DNA of 64,000 nt from Auricularia sp. M13 (Eukaryota > Basidiomycota > Agaricomycetes > Auriculariales > Auriculariaceae), in NCBI GenBank assembly GCA_037042915.1, contig CM073194.1, forward strand, positions 1,984,001-2,048,000, written 5' to 3'. This document shows positions 46,133 through 56,951 of the stretch, piece after piece (within the stretch, counting starts at the first letter, position 1; every line of letters starts with the position of its first letter). The translations under genes were made by a program, and so were the position numbers. Below the pieces are notes generated by a model that ran no database searches, had not been told where the DNA came from, and saw nothing but the letters and a program-made list of their open reading frames with translations.

Positions 46133-46705
46133 GGCTCGTCTCTTTTCCATAGTAACGGACTCGTTGGTTTTCTTCTCGCTAGCGTGCCTCGCTCGACGTT
46201 CCATCCTCTATGCGCTGTCCTCTGATAAGAAATTTTGAACCACCGTGCGCTGTACATATACCTTACTTTTCGCTTTTAATGTCTAAGATGAAAATAAAAA
46301 ACCCGAACATGTTGTCATTGTATACATTTCGGTCTACGATGTCTTTGCCAGTCGTATGGAGGACTTAATACTTAAACGCCGATGGGAGATTGCTTAGTCC
46401 GAGCCCGCGCGGCAAAGGTGACCAACTCCGCCTCTTCCACATCGCCGTCTGTAATGGAGCCACTGCTGGCTTACTTGCCCCGTCACGATCCTCATTACGA
46501 ACATTCTATACTCAGCACGTCGCGTACGCGTCCGCGCATACCATACGGTTCGCCGTTGAAGGCCCTAAGCATCTCGTTTACTGAACGCACTGTTCTTTCC
46601 AGACACAGCAAACGGCGAAGTAAAATTACTATAAGTCGCAAGTACGTCCTATCTACGGTCAATCCTCTGCTTCGTCATCACTAACCGTCGTAGGATGTCC
46701 TTGGG
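46133..46705. other. possible gene relic, no supported gene
   Basis: A frame at 46,390-46,584 (QLRLFHIAVCNGATAG..) looks protein-like but has no start, splice support or counterpart. The rest is convergent 3' flank of C1 and B3. Confidence 0.35.
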
Positions 46706-47323
46706 TTACCGTGCCACATTGAATCGCTCTAGGTATGCTTTAAGTGAATGACGGTGCACAGTTTCGCGTGCTTTTACACACCCTATTACCAGACTCAGAA
46801 GAGCTTCCCCGTGATCCTCGTCGATGGAAACGACCCGGTCGGATGCTTGCGACTCGTGCTGGATAACGAGGACATCACCGTACCAGGTGCACCCGTAATC
46901 GTCCAACAGCTCGTTGAGGACGGGTGGCGGAGTATGACGAGTGAAGATTGTCAATGGCTGGTTGAGTGGGCCACCCGTTCTCGGATGACTCCTAATGGTC
47001 GTTGATTGGAAACGGCGCAGGCGCGAGTTGACTTCGAACGCCCTGCCGCCGTTGAACCAAAGGTGCGTGCACAGATCGTCCACCGTGTACGGCTCCGTTG
47101 AGCCGTAATCGATAGGCACGGTGGCCGCCTGAAGCTCTTCGCTGTCGCTGCCGATCCAGAGTCCACGAATGATAGCGGGATACGGTTGAGTCTGCACATC
47201 ACGTCAGCTTCTAGTATGCCTATCGCGACTGAAGCGCACCGAATGACGAGTGCTAATTTGCAACAAGGTCAAGATGAAGGCGTCGCCGTTCCTGATAGCA
47301 TCGTAGAAACGGTAGGAGGTCAT
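46706..47323 (-). CDS. element family B protein, copy B3
   Basis: Exons 47240-47323 (MTSYRFYDAIRNGDAFILTL..) and 46706-47191 join over a 48-bp intron to give 189 residues. Core: YPAIIRGLWIGSDSEE, ATVPIDYGSTEPYTVDDL, HLWFNGGRAF, FQSTTIRSH and TWYGDVLVIQHESQASDR followed by SIDEDHGEA. It is closest to B4, which has IVRGLWLGAESVE, IPVDYGTLPP, FQSTTVTHS and SGDVLVAKQESQTS at the same spacing. Exon 1 differs from the MGP exon of B1 and B2, so the family splits in two branches. Function is unknown. Confidence 0.7.
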
Positions 47324-47598
47324 GGTGCGTCTGCGCCATCCGAGACACGGCCGCGCCACCTTATCGGAGCCGGACAAAAGAGTGGTCTTTGCAGAGTGAG
47401 ACCGTCACGCGAACAAAACGGGTCCCATCAGGAACCCGGGTCGTACAAAGGTTGGTCCACAGGTTTACAGCTACATAAGTCAGCTGTGCCGTGGCTGTCT
47501 CGAACTCGCTCGCATATTCCTGCCCGCTGAAACGGTACTTAGTCTTCACCTGCAGTTCCAGCGCGGTGTCTTACGTGCTTGCGCAGCCTCCCGCCGAC
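47324..47598. other. divergent spacer between B3 and D1
   Basis: 275 bp; must hold both promoters, no TATAAAAG seen. Confidence 0.4.
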
Positions 47599-48633
47599 AT
47601 GAACCAGGGCCAGATACAGTGCGTTTATCGCTATATCGATTGAGCCGTTTGATAATATGACGGTCCAGGCGAGTCTATCAGACCTCCTTCCCCAACGATG
47701 TCCTCGCGCTCCTAGCGGAAACTTGCGACCTTGTGCAGCTCGCAAAACTATCCCGCGTCTGCTCAGCTTTCTCCAACGTCGTGCACCGCGAGAAACACCT
47801 GCGTATTACGCGCACCGTCATTCCGTGGATCGGGAATAAAAATCTCAAGAAGTTCTTTCATAATATGCAATTTCACGGCTTCGTCATCACCGGCTCACTG
47901 GCGCTCAATATGTGTCTCGGTCTTGCGTCGGACTGCAAAGACATGGACCTGGCTGTTTCCCGCGGGGGCGACTGCTCGGTGAGATGATTTGCTTTTCCCA
48001 AGATACATGCGAAGCGCTCATACTAGAGTCTAGCTCTTGGTTGATTTCATACGGTTACTCGGGTTCCTTCCTTTGTCCTCGGTCGACGCGGAGCGTATGG
48101 CCCTTCACCGTCATCTCTTCGCCTCTGCCACGAGTCTTGTACACCGAGTTCGCACTTTCGAGCGCCAGTCCGACCACCGCCGCATCGAAATCATCGAAAG
48201 CTCGACCGGTTACGCGTTGGACGCCGTTCTGTCCCATCCCTCGTCTCTGATGCAGAACTTCATCTCGGCGCACTTCTACGGATCATTCTATCCCTGGTAC
48301 ACGTTCAAGGGCATCTCTGTTGCTGCGTCTCCTTCCAAACCGAATCGTGTCGTTGCGGCACAGTACAAGAAGTTCTGGGGACGGAAGTTCAAGCACGTTG
48401 CGACTAACAGCTTTTTGACGGATCCATGCGGCATTGCGTGTCCGTTGAAGTATCACGGTCTCTACGACCCGGAGTTATGCATCAGTCGACACTCTGACCA
48501 CGAGTTCTACGAGGCGCGCGACGGGATCCCACCGCGAGTGGTTCGCGACTGGATTTGGGAGTACGAAGAGGTGACCGAGTATCGACTTGGTTCGCACTGT
48601 CATAACATTACCTGCCCCTACAAGAATAACTAG
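47599..48633 (+). CDS. element family D protein, copy D1 (F-box-like plus nucleotidyltransferase-like)
   Basis: Exons 47599-47618, 47669-47978 and 48034-48633 give 309 residues. The start MNQGQIQRVYQTSFPNDVLA runs into an F-box-like helical segment (TCDLVQLAKLSRVCSAFSNV). Then GFVITGSLALNMCLG and KDMDLAVSRG form the pattern GS-x(n)-DxD of nucleotidyltransferase-fold proteins. Later, IEIIESSTGYALDAVLSHPS and MQNFISAHFYGSFYPWYT are shared with D3. The end has paired cysteines: DPCGIACPLKYHGL and YRLGSHCHNITCPYKNN. A catalytic role is possible as GS and both acidic residues remain, but no known family is matched. Confidence 0.65.
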
Positions 48634-49134
48634 GCTCGAACGGCTCGTTCAATTTACTCCATTTTGGTTTCGGATATCAATGCCTTGGTTCTTGTTGAGC
48701 TTCGACCGAGTCTCTGCGGAGCGTGCCGGTCACCTCGCGACCGATGCCCGCGGCATTGAGTTGGTCCACTTAGTACTCTCATGTCGACTATAAGCAGCAG
48801 CTCCCGTCGCCATGGCTGCTCCCCCGCGCATGTGGACTGAGACAACTTACGTTTTCCCAGATAATGCTCAAATTTGCCGAACGCTTGGGTGGCAACGTCC
48901 TACACTGGGCCTAAGGTGTGTACTTCGCGTCCTCACACTGCGGTAGACTTGATCGCGTGACGCGCGCCGCTGTCCGCAATAACCTGCAGCTTCACGTGCC
49001 TCTGTTGTATTCTCATCTACGATCTATTGTTCCTTGTACGCCGTCATAGGTCGCGATATGAGACTGAGACCAATCGCAGGAACAAAGAATGGTCCTCCCT
49101 ATCGCAAATGCGTGTGAGACCTTGTTCACAAGAG
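48634..49134. other. no supported gene
   Basis: About 500 bp between D1 and the D2 promoter; only short frames. Confidence 0.4.
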
Positions 49135-49142
49135 CATAAAAG
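49135..49142 (+). promoter_or_regulatory. TATA-like box (CATAAAAG)
   Basis: 45 bp before the D2 ATG at 49,180, one base different from the TATAAAAG of other element genes. Confidence 0.45.
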
Positions 49143-49179
49143 CCGGGCAGCACGCTGTGTCCACGTCAACACCGCTACG

Positions 49180-50417
49180 ATGTCCTCTGCGGCTCAGGAA
49201 AACGATCCTGTGGATTTTGATAATCTGCCGCGCTATGAAGTGAGCCTTTTAGCTTGAGTAGATCATAGTTATTGCTCACTGCTTACCGCAGTTCCATATC
49301 ACCGCCCTCGTCCAGCAAGAGACAAGCGTTAGGTCGTGGTACCTGAACTTCATTGATCCTACATGGACTACACCGAACATCCTGAACGGCGTGCGCCCCA
49401 CTTGTGGTGCTGTGGAGATGCTCGTCGACGAGTGAGTGACCCGGCAGCTTCTTGATGTTACGACGCCTGACAGTCATGCAGGAACGTCGCGGTATCCGAC
49501 GCTGAGCTTAGCACCTTGCCCGACTTCCCGGATAACATGGCACTGGTCGAATATCTTCACTCAGCCCCGACTCTGCAAATTATCAGAATTGCGGCTGCGC
49601 TCCTGATGGCCAACATCCAGGTCGAGCTGCGAACATACGTGCGGAGCTTTCGCAAGCTGCAAGGAGTCCTTCTTCTCTGCGATGCAATCATAACTGGTTC
49701 CTTTCTGGTCTGGTTTCTATTCAAGACTGCGTCCGAGGATTGGATTCCCGGAGATTTGGACATCTTCTTGAAGGCGTCGCATGATGGCCGGGCCACCAAG
49801 GTATTTTGCGTCTCTCCCATCTGATAGGGCGCTCATTATCCGCGTAGATTATGCTAGAGTACCTTCGTCAGAACGGTTACCGTCTTCGACTCGTCCATCG
49901 CTTCTACTCTACCGGCTATAGAGTGGCGCGTGTCTTCAAACTTTTCAGCGAGGAACGAGGCAAGTCCATCGACGTTGTGGAATACGGCGCGGACAATTCG
50001 GTCATCGCACTTTCGCAATTCCACAGCACCATCGTTGCAAACGGTCTCTCAGCTCGTCATCTCCTGGTTATGTTTCCCCAGTGGACTATTCAACGCAAGT
50101 CGCTTGCTCCGGAATCGGTGGCTCCGCGGCTGCGTGCCAAATACGAAGGACGCGGTTTCTCTTTCGTTACCAAGAACACAGGCTGGACTCATCCATGTGG
50201 ACTGCTTTGCCCACAGTTGGCTCGCTCTGCATGCCGAGTCGACAGCTCCTGGATGATTCCCTTATCTGAGACTTGGGTCGGCGTCAACTCGACGACATTC
50301 CCGATCCTCCAGGAATGGCGATCGCCCGTTCCATGCACCAACGTTCGATGTGCCCATTGTGAAGTAGTAAGCAACTTATCCCGTTGTTCCCTCATACAAT
50401 TCTCACACCCCGTTTAG
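49180..50417 (+). CDS. element family D protein, copy D2
   Basis: Exons 49180-49239, 49292-49431, 49482-49800 and 49848-50417 give about 362 residues. Exons 1-2 add about 65 residues not seen in D1 or D3 (MSSAAQENDPVDFDNLPRYE, then FHITALVQQETSVRSWYLNF). The shared part begins LPDFPDNMALVEYLHSAP, followed by AIITGSFLVWFLF and PGDLDIFLK, so the GS and DxD pattern is kept. The Cys-rich end is THPCGLLCPQLARSA and PCTNVRCAHCEVV. The last junction is uncertain because GTAAGC occurs near the end and could splice to a further short exon. Confidence 0.62.
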
Positions 50418-50466
50418 CCCTGTGATTTGCAGTCTTCGTTCTCTTGAATTCTATGCAGACGTCTCA

Positions 50467-50865
50467 ATGATAATCCTTAGCGGTTTTAAGGAAGAGCGTG
50501 GCATTCCTTGTCAGCTGTATGCAATTTATTCGACGCTATTAGAGCGTCTTGACCGTGACGAGACCACTTCCTGCGCTGTCTCATCTCATGCAGACCACGA
50601 CATGGACGACGTTGCACCCGACCTGGGCGACGGTAACACCAGTTTCAACCCGAAGGACCTCTTGCGGCATCTAGTTCAACACGACTAGGCGGTCGTCAAG
50701 CAACTGTCCAAGCTCTATAACGCCGTGCGTCACATGGAGACGAAGCATATCCAGCTAGAGCGTGAGGTCCTCAGTATCAAGGTCGATCTGACTCACACGA
50801 GCAGCGGCGCAAACAAGGCGCTCTCCCCGGAGTTAGGACCTCCCCCCAGTGACTCTGACGAGTAA
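50467..50865 (+). pseudogene. coiled-coil frame interrupted by a TAG
   Basis: From MIILSGFKEERGIPCQLYAI the frame runs to a TAG at 50,686-50,688, then continues in the same frame as AVVKQLSKLYNAVRHMETKH with heptad-like leucines, ending PPPSDSDE and TAA. No GT..AG pair of the right phase cleanly removes the stop. Either it is a recently broken gene, or the stop lies in an intron with a weak donor (for example GTTGCA at about 50,609). The second half looks like a helical, acidic-tailed protein. Unknown function. Confidence 0.4.
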
Positions 50866-51236
50866 TGTACGATGTGAGATGAGACTTGGATGCAAATAAT
50901 CGATGTATTTATCCATGTTGTAGCATTTGCTTGAGATCCGTAGAGACGAGAACTGCGCGACCGAGTACAGACGGGCACGAATGTTACTCAGACGTTTTAT
51001 GAACAGTTGTACAAGTTAGTCCTAGCAGCTCCTGAGATTTATAGCTTTACGTCGGCAGATTGATTATCTTCGCATCGCGAATAGGAACGTACATACTATA
51101 TGCTGTTCGTAACATATTGATTGTGCTCGACCTACGCTCCATTCGCGAGCATCATTCTAGAAGATTCAAGAAGCATACAGTACATTTCTTTGAGACGTTA
51201 ATACAACGAAATCGTATTCAAGGCATATTCTGCAAC
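50866..51236. other. no supported gene
   Basis: About 370 bp AT-richer spacer, convergent with B4. Confidence 0.4.
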
Positions 51237-51746
51237 TTAATCCTTCTGTCTGATCACTCCTGTGCGAATGAGACTGTCGAGGGATGGTGAATGCGAGGTA
51301 TATAAATTCCGAAGTAAATCCACGTACTGCACCACAATGTTGAGAGCCAGCTGCTGATCGAAGCGTTCCATGTGCACGGGTAGGGTAGATGTCTGGGACT
51401 CTTGCTTTGCCACGAGAACGTCCCCGGACCAGTAACAGGAGCGACGTGTCTCGGTACTGAGAACTCGGTTTCGTTTACAAGGCCGTTCCGCGTAGGTATA
51501 GATCGTATAAGGATTAACAAGCGGCTGGTCCGTGAATGGACTGTGGGTCACCGTCGTGGACTGAAATTTGGTCGTCCGACGATTGACGCGCGGAGCCGTC
51601 GCGCCCTGCATCCAAAGATGTACCATCAAGTCCTCAATCCTGAAAGGCGGAAGCGTGCCGTAGTCGACGGGTATTATGGCCGTGTGAGGCTCGACGGACT
51701 CGGCCCCGAGCCACAAACCTCGCACGATCAACGGGTATTTCTGGTC
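51237..51746 (-). CDS. element family B protein, copy B4 (5' exon unresolved)
   Basis: Main exon preceded by an acceptor GATGTAG at 51,747. It opens DQKYPLIVRGLWLGAESVEP and continues IPVDYGTLPPFRIEDLMVHL, RTTKFQSTTVTHSPF and YWSGDVLVAKQESQTSTLP, matching B3 throughout, with a C-terminal extension ending RTGVIRQKD. An upstream open stretch ending TDITAQHH before GTACGT at 51,799 is in the right phase but has no ATG, so exon 1 or an extra exon remains to be placed. Function is unknown. Confidence 0.6.
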   Translation of the reverse strand, partial: DQKYPLIVRGLWLGAESVEPHTAIIPVDYGTLPPFRIEDLMVHLWMQGATAPRVNRRTTKFQSTTVTHSPFTDQPLVNPYTIYTYAERPCKRNRVLSTETRRSCYWSGDVLVAKQESQTSTLPVHMERFDQQLALNIVVQYVDLLRNLYTSHSPSLDSLIRTGVIRQKD

Positions 51747-52009
51747 CTACATCTCATGAAACGCGATGGAATGGAATGAGAAACGTGTCATAAACGTACG
51801 TGATGCTGGGCTGTGATGTCCGTAGTGATTTCGATGTATGTTTGACGAGAGAGCGCGCCGTGGGGGGCCATTGTTGCGCGATGTCTCGCCGGATTCACGG
51901 GGACCATTATTTAAATGTCCGCCGGCCAATGCCGCCGCGGCTTATGCGCTCACGCGCCCCTGAGACACGGTCCCAGCTCGTGGGGCGATGCCTTATTCTT
52001 ACGAGCTCG

Positions 52010-52017
52010 TATAAAAG
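52010..52017 (+). promoter_or_regulatory. TATAAAAG box of D3
   Basis: 80 bp before the D3 ATG at 52,090. An ATG at 52,024 is too close to the box to be the likely start and leads to a 22-codon frame. Confidence 0.55.
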
Positions 52018-52089
52018 CAAGACAATGGCCCTCGTGTCCTCGTGCCCGCCCTCGTGCTCGCCCTTCTATCGTCTTTGGCCAGAACCGCG

Positions 52090-53227
52090 ATGAGCATGTC
52101 GCCTACAACGCGCAGTGCTACCGAGTCTCAACGGTACGCATTTTCTTGAAGGCTGGCGTACCGTGCACTCATATCAATCTGCCCAGGAAACCAGCCCTTA
52201 TCAATGAGGACGTGCTTTGGATGGCCGCGCAATCGTGCCACCTCGGCACGCTGAGCACGTTCGCGTCAACAAACCGGATGTTCGCTCGCGTCGCGCACAA
52301 CGAACGTCGTCGACGCGTTCTAATCGGTCTTACTGGCTACGCCCCCGACCCCATACAAATTCTGCAGCTGCTCAAGGAAAACGAAGCAGTCATCGGCGGA
52401 TCCTTCGCTCTAAGCGTCATTCTGCCCGGCCTACCCTCCTCCAGTCTGACCATTGTAGTTCCCAAAGGTCAATCGTCGGTACGTTTTTCTATTTTCGCGA
52501 TGTGTGCTTGTATATTCATGGCGTCGTCTAGGCTGTAACATCGTATCTGTCGGCCTGGCAGTACGAGGAAAACAAAGACGAGGAGCGCGTTGCTCTCAAC
52601 ACCGCCATCTGCCAATTCGCCAAGAAGGTCAAGGTCGTATCATCTTACATCCGCATCGGTTCTACGTGCAGGGTCGACATCGTCGAAAGCAAAACTTCAT
52701 ATGCTCTGGATGCCATCCTTTCGTTTCCCAACACCGTCATGCAGAACTTCATCACTTGGAACTCTGTGTGCTGCCTGTATCCGCGGTATACCCTAAACCT
52801 CCGCACATTGGCGACTTCTCCCCGCATACCCAGCCGCGCTGTCGCTGGGCTACTATTGAAATACGCGCGGCTCGGCTTCACCATGCATGCAGATAATCGA
52901 TTCGATTCGGAGGCCTGCAACGAGGCCTGCCCTTTGAAATATCGCGATATTTCGTCCAATACCGTGGGTTTCATGCGCTTCTCGGATTACGATGTTTTCG
53001 AATTCGAACGTTCGATGCCGCCACAGACCGTACGCGCTGGTGGAAACCTTATCCACGCCACCCGCGACTTTCGCGTTGGCTCCCACTGTGCCAACATGTT
53101 CTGCGTCCGATCTAATCTCTGGTATGTGAACATTTTATACCGCTGGTCGTGTTCTGAATATGCATTCCAGCTGGGAGATTTAGGAGCGCCGCTCGCGAGC
53201 CCAATTCCACGTACTACCTCTGTTTGA
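52090..53227 (+). CDS. element family D protein, copy D3 (acidic motif lost)
   Basis: Exons 52090-52133, 52187-52478 and 52532-53227 give 343 residues starting MSMSPTTRSATESQRKPALI. The F-box-like part is NEDVLWMAAQSCHLGTLSTF. The GS motif remains (AVIGGSFALSVILPG), but the position of DxD reads SSLTIVV, so any nucleotidyltransferase activity is probably gone. VDIVESKTSYALDAILSFPN and MQNFITW align with D1. The Cys-rich end is EACNEACPLKYRD and FRVGSHCANMFCVRSN. The first intron has the same phase as in D1. About 35 residues beyond the D1 end may be intronic. Confidence 0.65.
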
Positions 53228-53564
53228 ATGCGTAATAATTTCACTCTCGCGCCTGTGCACGTGTCGTACACGATGAGCTGCAGACTTGGACGACCATCCC
53301 GTGCAAAATGATGATTCAAAATTCACGCCGTTACAAACGTCTGAGACCTCGCCTGTCGCGTCGACTGGCATACAGACGAAGCGACGACTCGTGCTCAGGC
53401 ACACAGAGCCTCCTGCCGAGATTGAAATGAGACTTGACGTGACTATCGCCCTCCTCGTGGTTGTTTCACCCTGGTCCGAACAAAGGCGGTCATAGCTCTC
53501 CAGGGTCGTACTCATCAACCTCAGACATATCGTGTTCGTTAAGACCTTTATTGTTCTCGCCAGC
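53228..53564. other. no supported gene
   Basis: About 340 bp between D3 and the C2 promoter. Confidence 0.4.
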
Positions 53565-53572
53565 TATAAAAG
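53565..53572 (+). promoter_or_regulatory. TATAAAAG box of C2
   Basis: 28 bp before ATG 53,593 and 46 bp before the in-frame ATG 53,611; the latter spacing agrees better with the other element genes, so translation may begin at MSGKPNRKRG. Confidence 0.55.
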
Positions 53573-53592
53573 CCGTGCCTCCAAGACCATCT

Positions 53593-55018
53593 ATGTCTCC
53601 GTCTTTCGCTATGTCCGGAAAGCCAAACAGGAAACGAGGATTACCAGCTTCCACTGATAGCAACCGAACACCCAAGCGCCACGCTCCGTGAGTACTCGAC
53701 GATTCTACCGCTGTCAACTAACCTGTAATTTTTCAGAGACAAAGGTCGCGACGCGTTGAACGGTTCCAAGTCAGATGGCGAACACGAAGAAGAGCTTCAA
53801 GGCGTTCTCGATGGTGGTGATACGGGACAAGCTGATAACGTCGCCGCGTCCGATACAAAGTCTTTCGAAGTCGCCGCCGACCCTGCACCAGACGAGTCTG
53901 CTGTTCCCAACGAGCCTGTGACGACGGTCGACGGCGACGAAGTCCACGGCGACGACGACGCTTCGGACGTATCTGGCCATTCCGCCCATTCCGTCGCAGT
54001 CGCCAAAGCCAGCGTCGAAGCCGCCACTGCCCATGCGGACAAGCCCAAGGCCACATCCATCGCCACTAACAACGATACAGCCAAAGCCACCAAACCCAAT
54101 AAGGTATGTTTGCGACCGACGCTGTTTACCACACACGCCGATTCATGCTGTATTCAGACTCAGAAATCTGTCGCCAACACCGACTGGGGGTACGACAAGG
54201 ACCTCAACAAGTACGCATCGCTCTCGTGGGGAATTTCGCTATTAAAAAACAGTACTCACAGACGTATCAATGCCATTCGCGCGGTCTCCAAGCCGGACGC
54301 AGATACGTTCTACATTTCCTGCGCGCCAACCGTCTTGGAATGGATCGCTGTCTCGTCGCCGGGAAAAAGCAAGTTCTACTGCTTGGCGGTCAAGGGCTCG
54401 AAGGTACCGGTAAAGCTCTGGTTCATCGGCACCGTCGTCTCGACCTGGTTCTTTGAGAACAACGGCGATCCCCGCGCACAGGTGACTGTCAATGTCAACA
54501 TGTTGACAGACATCGATACGAACGCGGCGAACAGCCTCATCCGCCGCTACACAAAGGATCGTGACAGTAGGTCCTCCTGTTTGCGGCCTGTCGACTATAT
54601 GCTTATACCTACTTGATCCAGAGCCGACCAACTACGACGATATCCGATTTTCGAAATGGATGACCATCCGTCGCCCGGGAGATACAAGGATGGTGGTAAG
54701 AGCATTTGAAAGTCTCCTCGCAAAAGCCCTAATCGTTCTTAGGCCGAGACGTTCTCTGAGCTTTACGACGCCAGAACTGGTTTGGAACTACCGCGCAGCA
54801 AGATGGCGTACTTCCCGACTGAAGATCTCAAGTTCGGCGATGTCGTGCTCTTGGAGGCGACTGTTCAGCGCTACCATAAGCACAAGGAGAACAACAAGCC
54901 CGTCTACACTGAGTGGATGGCCAACTATACCATCAACTTCATTGCACTGCTGCACGACGCCGTTTCCGGTGAGGATAAGCAGGAATCGACGGATGGTGGC
55001 TTTGAAATCTCTTTCTGA
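53593..55018 (+). CDS. element family C protein, copy C2, OB-fold-like
   Basis: Six exons (53593-53687, 53737-54103, 54158-54210, 54253-54566, 54622-54695, 54743-55018) sum to 392 residues. A basic start (KPNRKRG, TPKRH) could be a nuclear signal. An acidic, disordered region follows, then the C family core: ISCAPTVLEWIAV, VKLWFIGTVVSTWFF, NSLIRRYTKD, DDIRFSKWMTIRR, and LKFGDVVLLEATVQRYHKHK with MANYTINFIALLH. The two GT/GD-V barrels align with C1 and C3. It resembles a two-OB single-stranded DNA-binding protein, which would suit a Rep-helicase element; this is inference from pattern only. Confidence 0.62.
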
Positions 55019-55850
55019 ATCTGGACTCGAATGCGCGGCCGGTAAATTTTTTCCCGCTTGGGTTTTTACAACTTGCTGCGAATGTACATATGCCAACGAC
55101 CTTTACTTTCAACGTCGATCAACCTTTTAATCAAACAGACAAAGAAACGGTGTCGGCCGCTATCGGGTCTATGTTAGCACTCATTACACCCAATGGGTCA
55201 ATGCACGAGATACCACGTCCCGCTCTTTGCGAGCATGTAGATAATATGTAGCGTCACGTGGACGCCCGCTCAGCGAGCGGTCCGAGCGGTCCATATGATG
55301 TATTGGACATCGAGCTGCTCAAATACACATAAGGTGGGAGGGACAGCGGCGAGAGATCGAAAATGCCGCGGCTGAGAACACGATGGCCATAGGGGCGAAT
55401 CTCCAGTGCCTGAGGACACTATGGTCAGAGGGATGAATGGCAAGCCCTGAGACATCGCGGCCTCGGACAAAAGGTGTGTCGGATGTATTGACGAGCTATG
55501 ACCGGCAGGCTCATGGCGGTGTGCTCCTGCGGAGAGCAGATGGTGCCAGCGGGCACGAGTATCCCTGCGGGAGGTGTTGATTGAACCCCAGCGGGAGGTG
55601 TAGCTCGATCACCGGCGGGCGGCTCATATGGAGGTGCGCGTTGCCGCGCAACTCGTCGGCCTATTGGACTACTGTAAAGAACCTCTGAACACAAGATAAT
55701 GATCATGGCGCCCGTAATTTGCTGATTGAACGGGGGTCTCACTCCTCAAGTGACGCGAAGCAGTGTCTGCTCGCCACTTATTCGCGCAGAGCAGGATTGC
55801 GAAGGACACATATCTGCTGTAAGATGACACACAAAGCTCGCATAGACGAA
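55019..55850. other. no supported gene
   Basis: About 830 bp between convergent C2 and C3. Around 55,500-55,640 there are short imperfect repeats (GCGGGAGGTGT variants). No domain-bearing frame. Confidence 0.4.
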
Positions 55851-56458
55851 TTAGACTACAAATATAGCAGACAAAAAAGCCCAAGACGGTGTCTGGCGTG
55901 TAAAAGGTCGCCCCCTCGTCACGGCCGTTAGCGGTAACGTCAGCGAACACCTGACGACTTGGGCGTAAATGGTGCACTTCATGCCCAGTTTGAGCTTCGC
56001 AGCGCAGCAACATTCGCGATTCTTCGACGTGTTAGTCAAGAACTGTGTATTCTGGGGAAAACTCACGACATCCGGTCGATGGTCTGACTGATGAGTGACA
56101 TTGATACGGCCAGAAGGATTGAATTCGCTTCCTACGTGATTGTCAGCGGCGGAAACATGGCAAGCGCGACAAGGCGCAGCTCACCGGTGGTTTCAGTTGA
56201 GAACCTGCGCAAGAGTGTATGCACAGCACGTGCGTCATCGTGGTTGTCCAGATCCACAGTAAAACTGTAGAGGGTCGAACCTGGAACGGCCAGAATGGAC
56301 GATACGGTCCCCTCAAAGACGATGCTGAGAGGACGCCTGCCTCCCAAGAGGCACAGATTGCTGGTGACTTGGGTCGATTCTCCCCATTCGACGGTCGTCG
56401 GAACCGTCGAGATTGTGAAAACGTCGCGAAGGTCTGCAGGGGATGATGGAAGGGACAT
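55851..56458 (-). CDS. element family C protein, copy C3 (short)
   Basis: Exons 56185-56458, 56067-56131 and 55851-55994 give about 160 residues starting MSLPSSPADLRDVFTISTVP. The core is PLSIVFEGTVSSILAV, AVHTLLRRFSTET and, after two introns, LKLGMKCTIYAQVVR, matching C2 (KLWFIGTVVS, SLIRRYTKD, LKFGDVVLLEATVQR). It lacks the basic and acidic N-terminal region of C2 and ends soon after the second barrel starts, so it may be truncated or have a further exon beginning at GTGTTC within the last exon. Confidence 0.5.
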
Positions 56459-56951
56459 AGTGGCGGAGTAGTCTCGACAAGACGGCTCACGCTTTATGGG
56501 TGTGCGTGTGAGACACGATACAATAAGATCACGTGACACCCTACCAACTGTGTGTGACAGCGCAATAAAATTAGAGCACGGCTACGCGGCGCAAAGGCCG
56601 TGTGGGTGAAAATTGCGAGTAATTCATATAGCTGAGTTCTCGCTCAGGCAGCTCTGCGAGGAGGGAAGATAGAATGTAATGAGCTTGGCGCCCATGTGTC
56701 TCAGTGCTAGGATCATCCTATTGTTCTCCGTGCACGCATCGCATACTCATGTCAAATGCAAGCGACAAGGGTTCAGGACTCCCGTGCGAATGCGCGGCGG
56801 TACCCTAAATGGAGTAATTAGTCCAGCCGTACTGGCAGTCCAACTACCCCATTGAGCAGCTGAGGTTTTACCAAATGTTCAGAAAGTTCAAGAGGCTGTG
56901 CAGTGTTTATTTTTTTCCTCTGTCAGCAGTATGTTCTCTAACATATATATA
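56459..56951. other. no supported gene
   Basis: About 490 bp upstream of C3, up to the nested MITE-like element. Confidence 0.4.
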
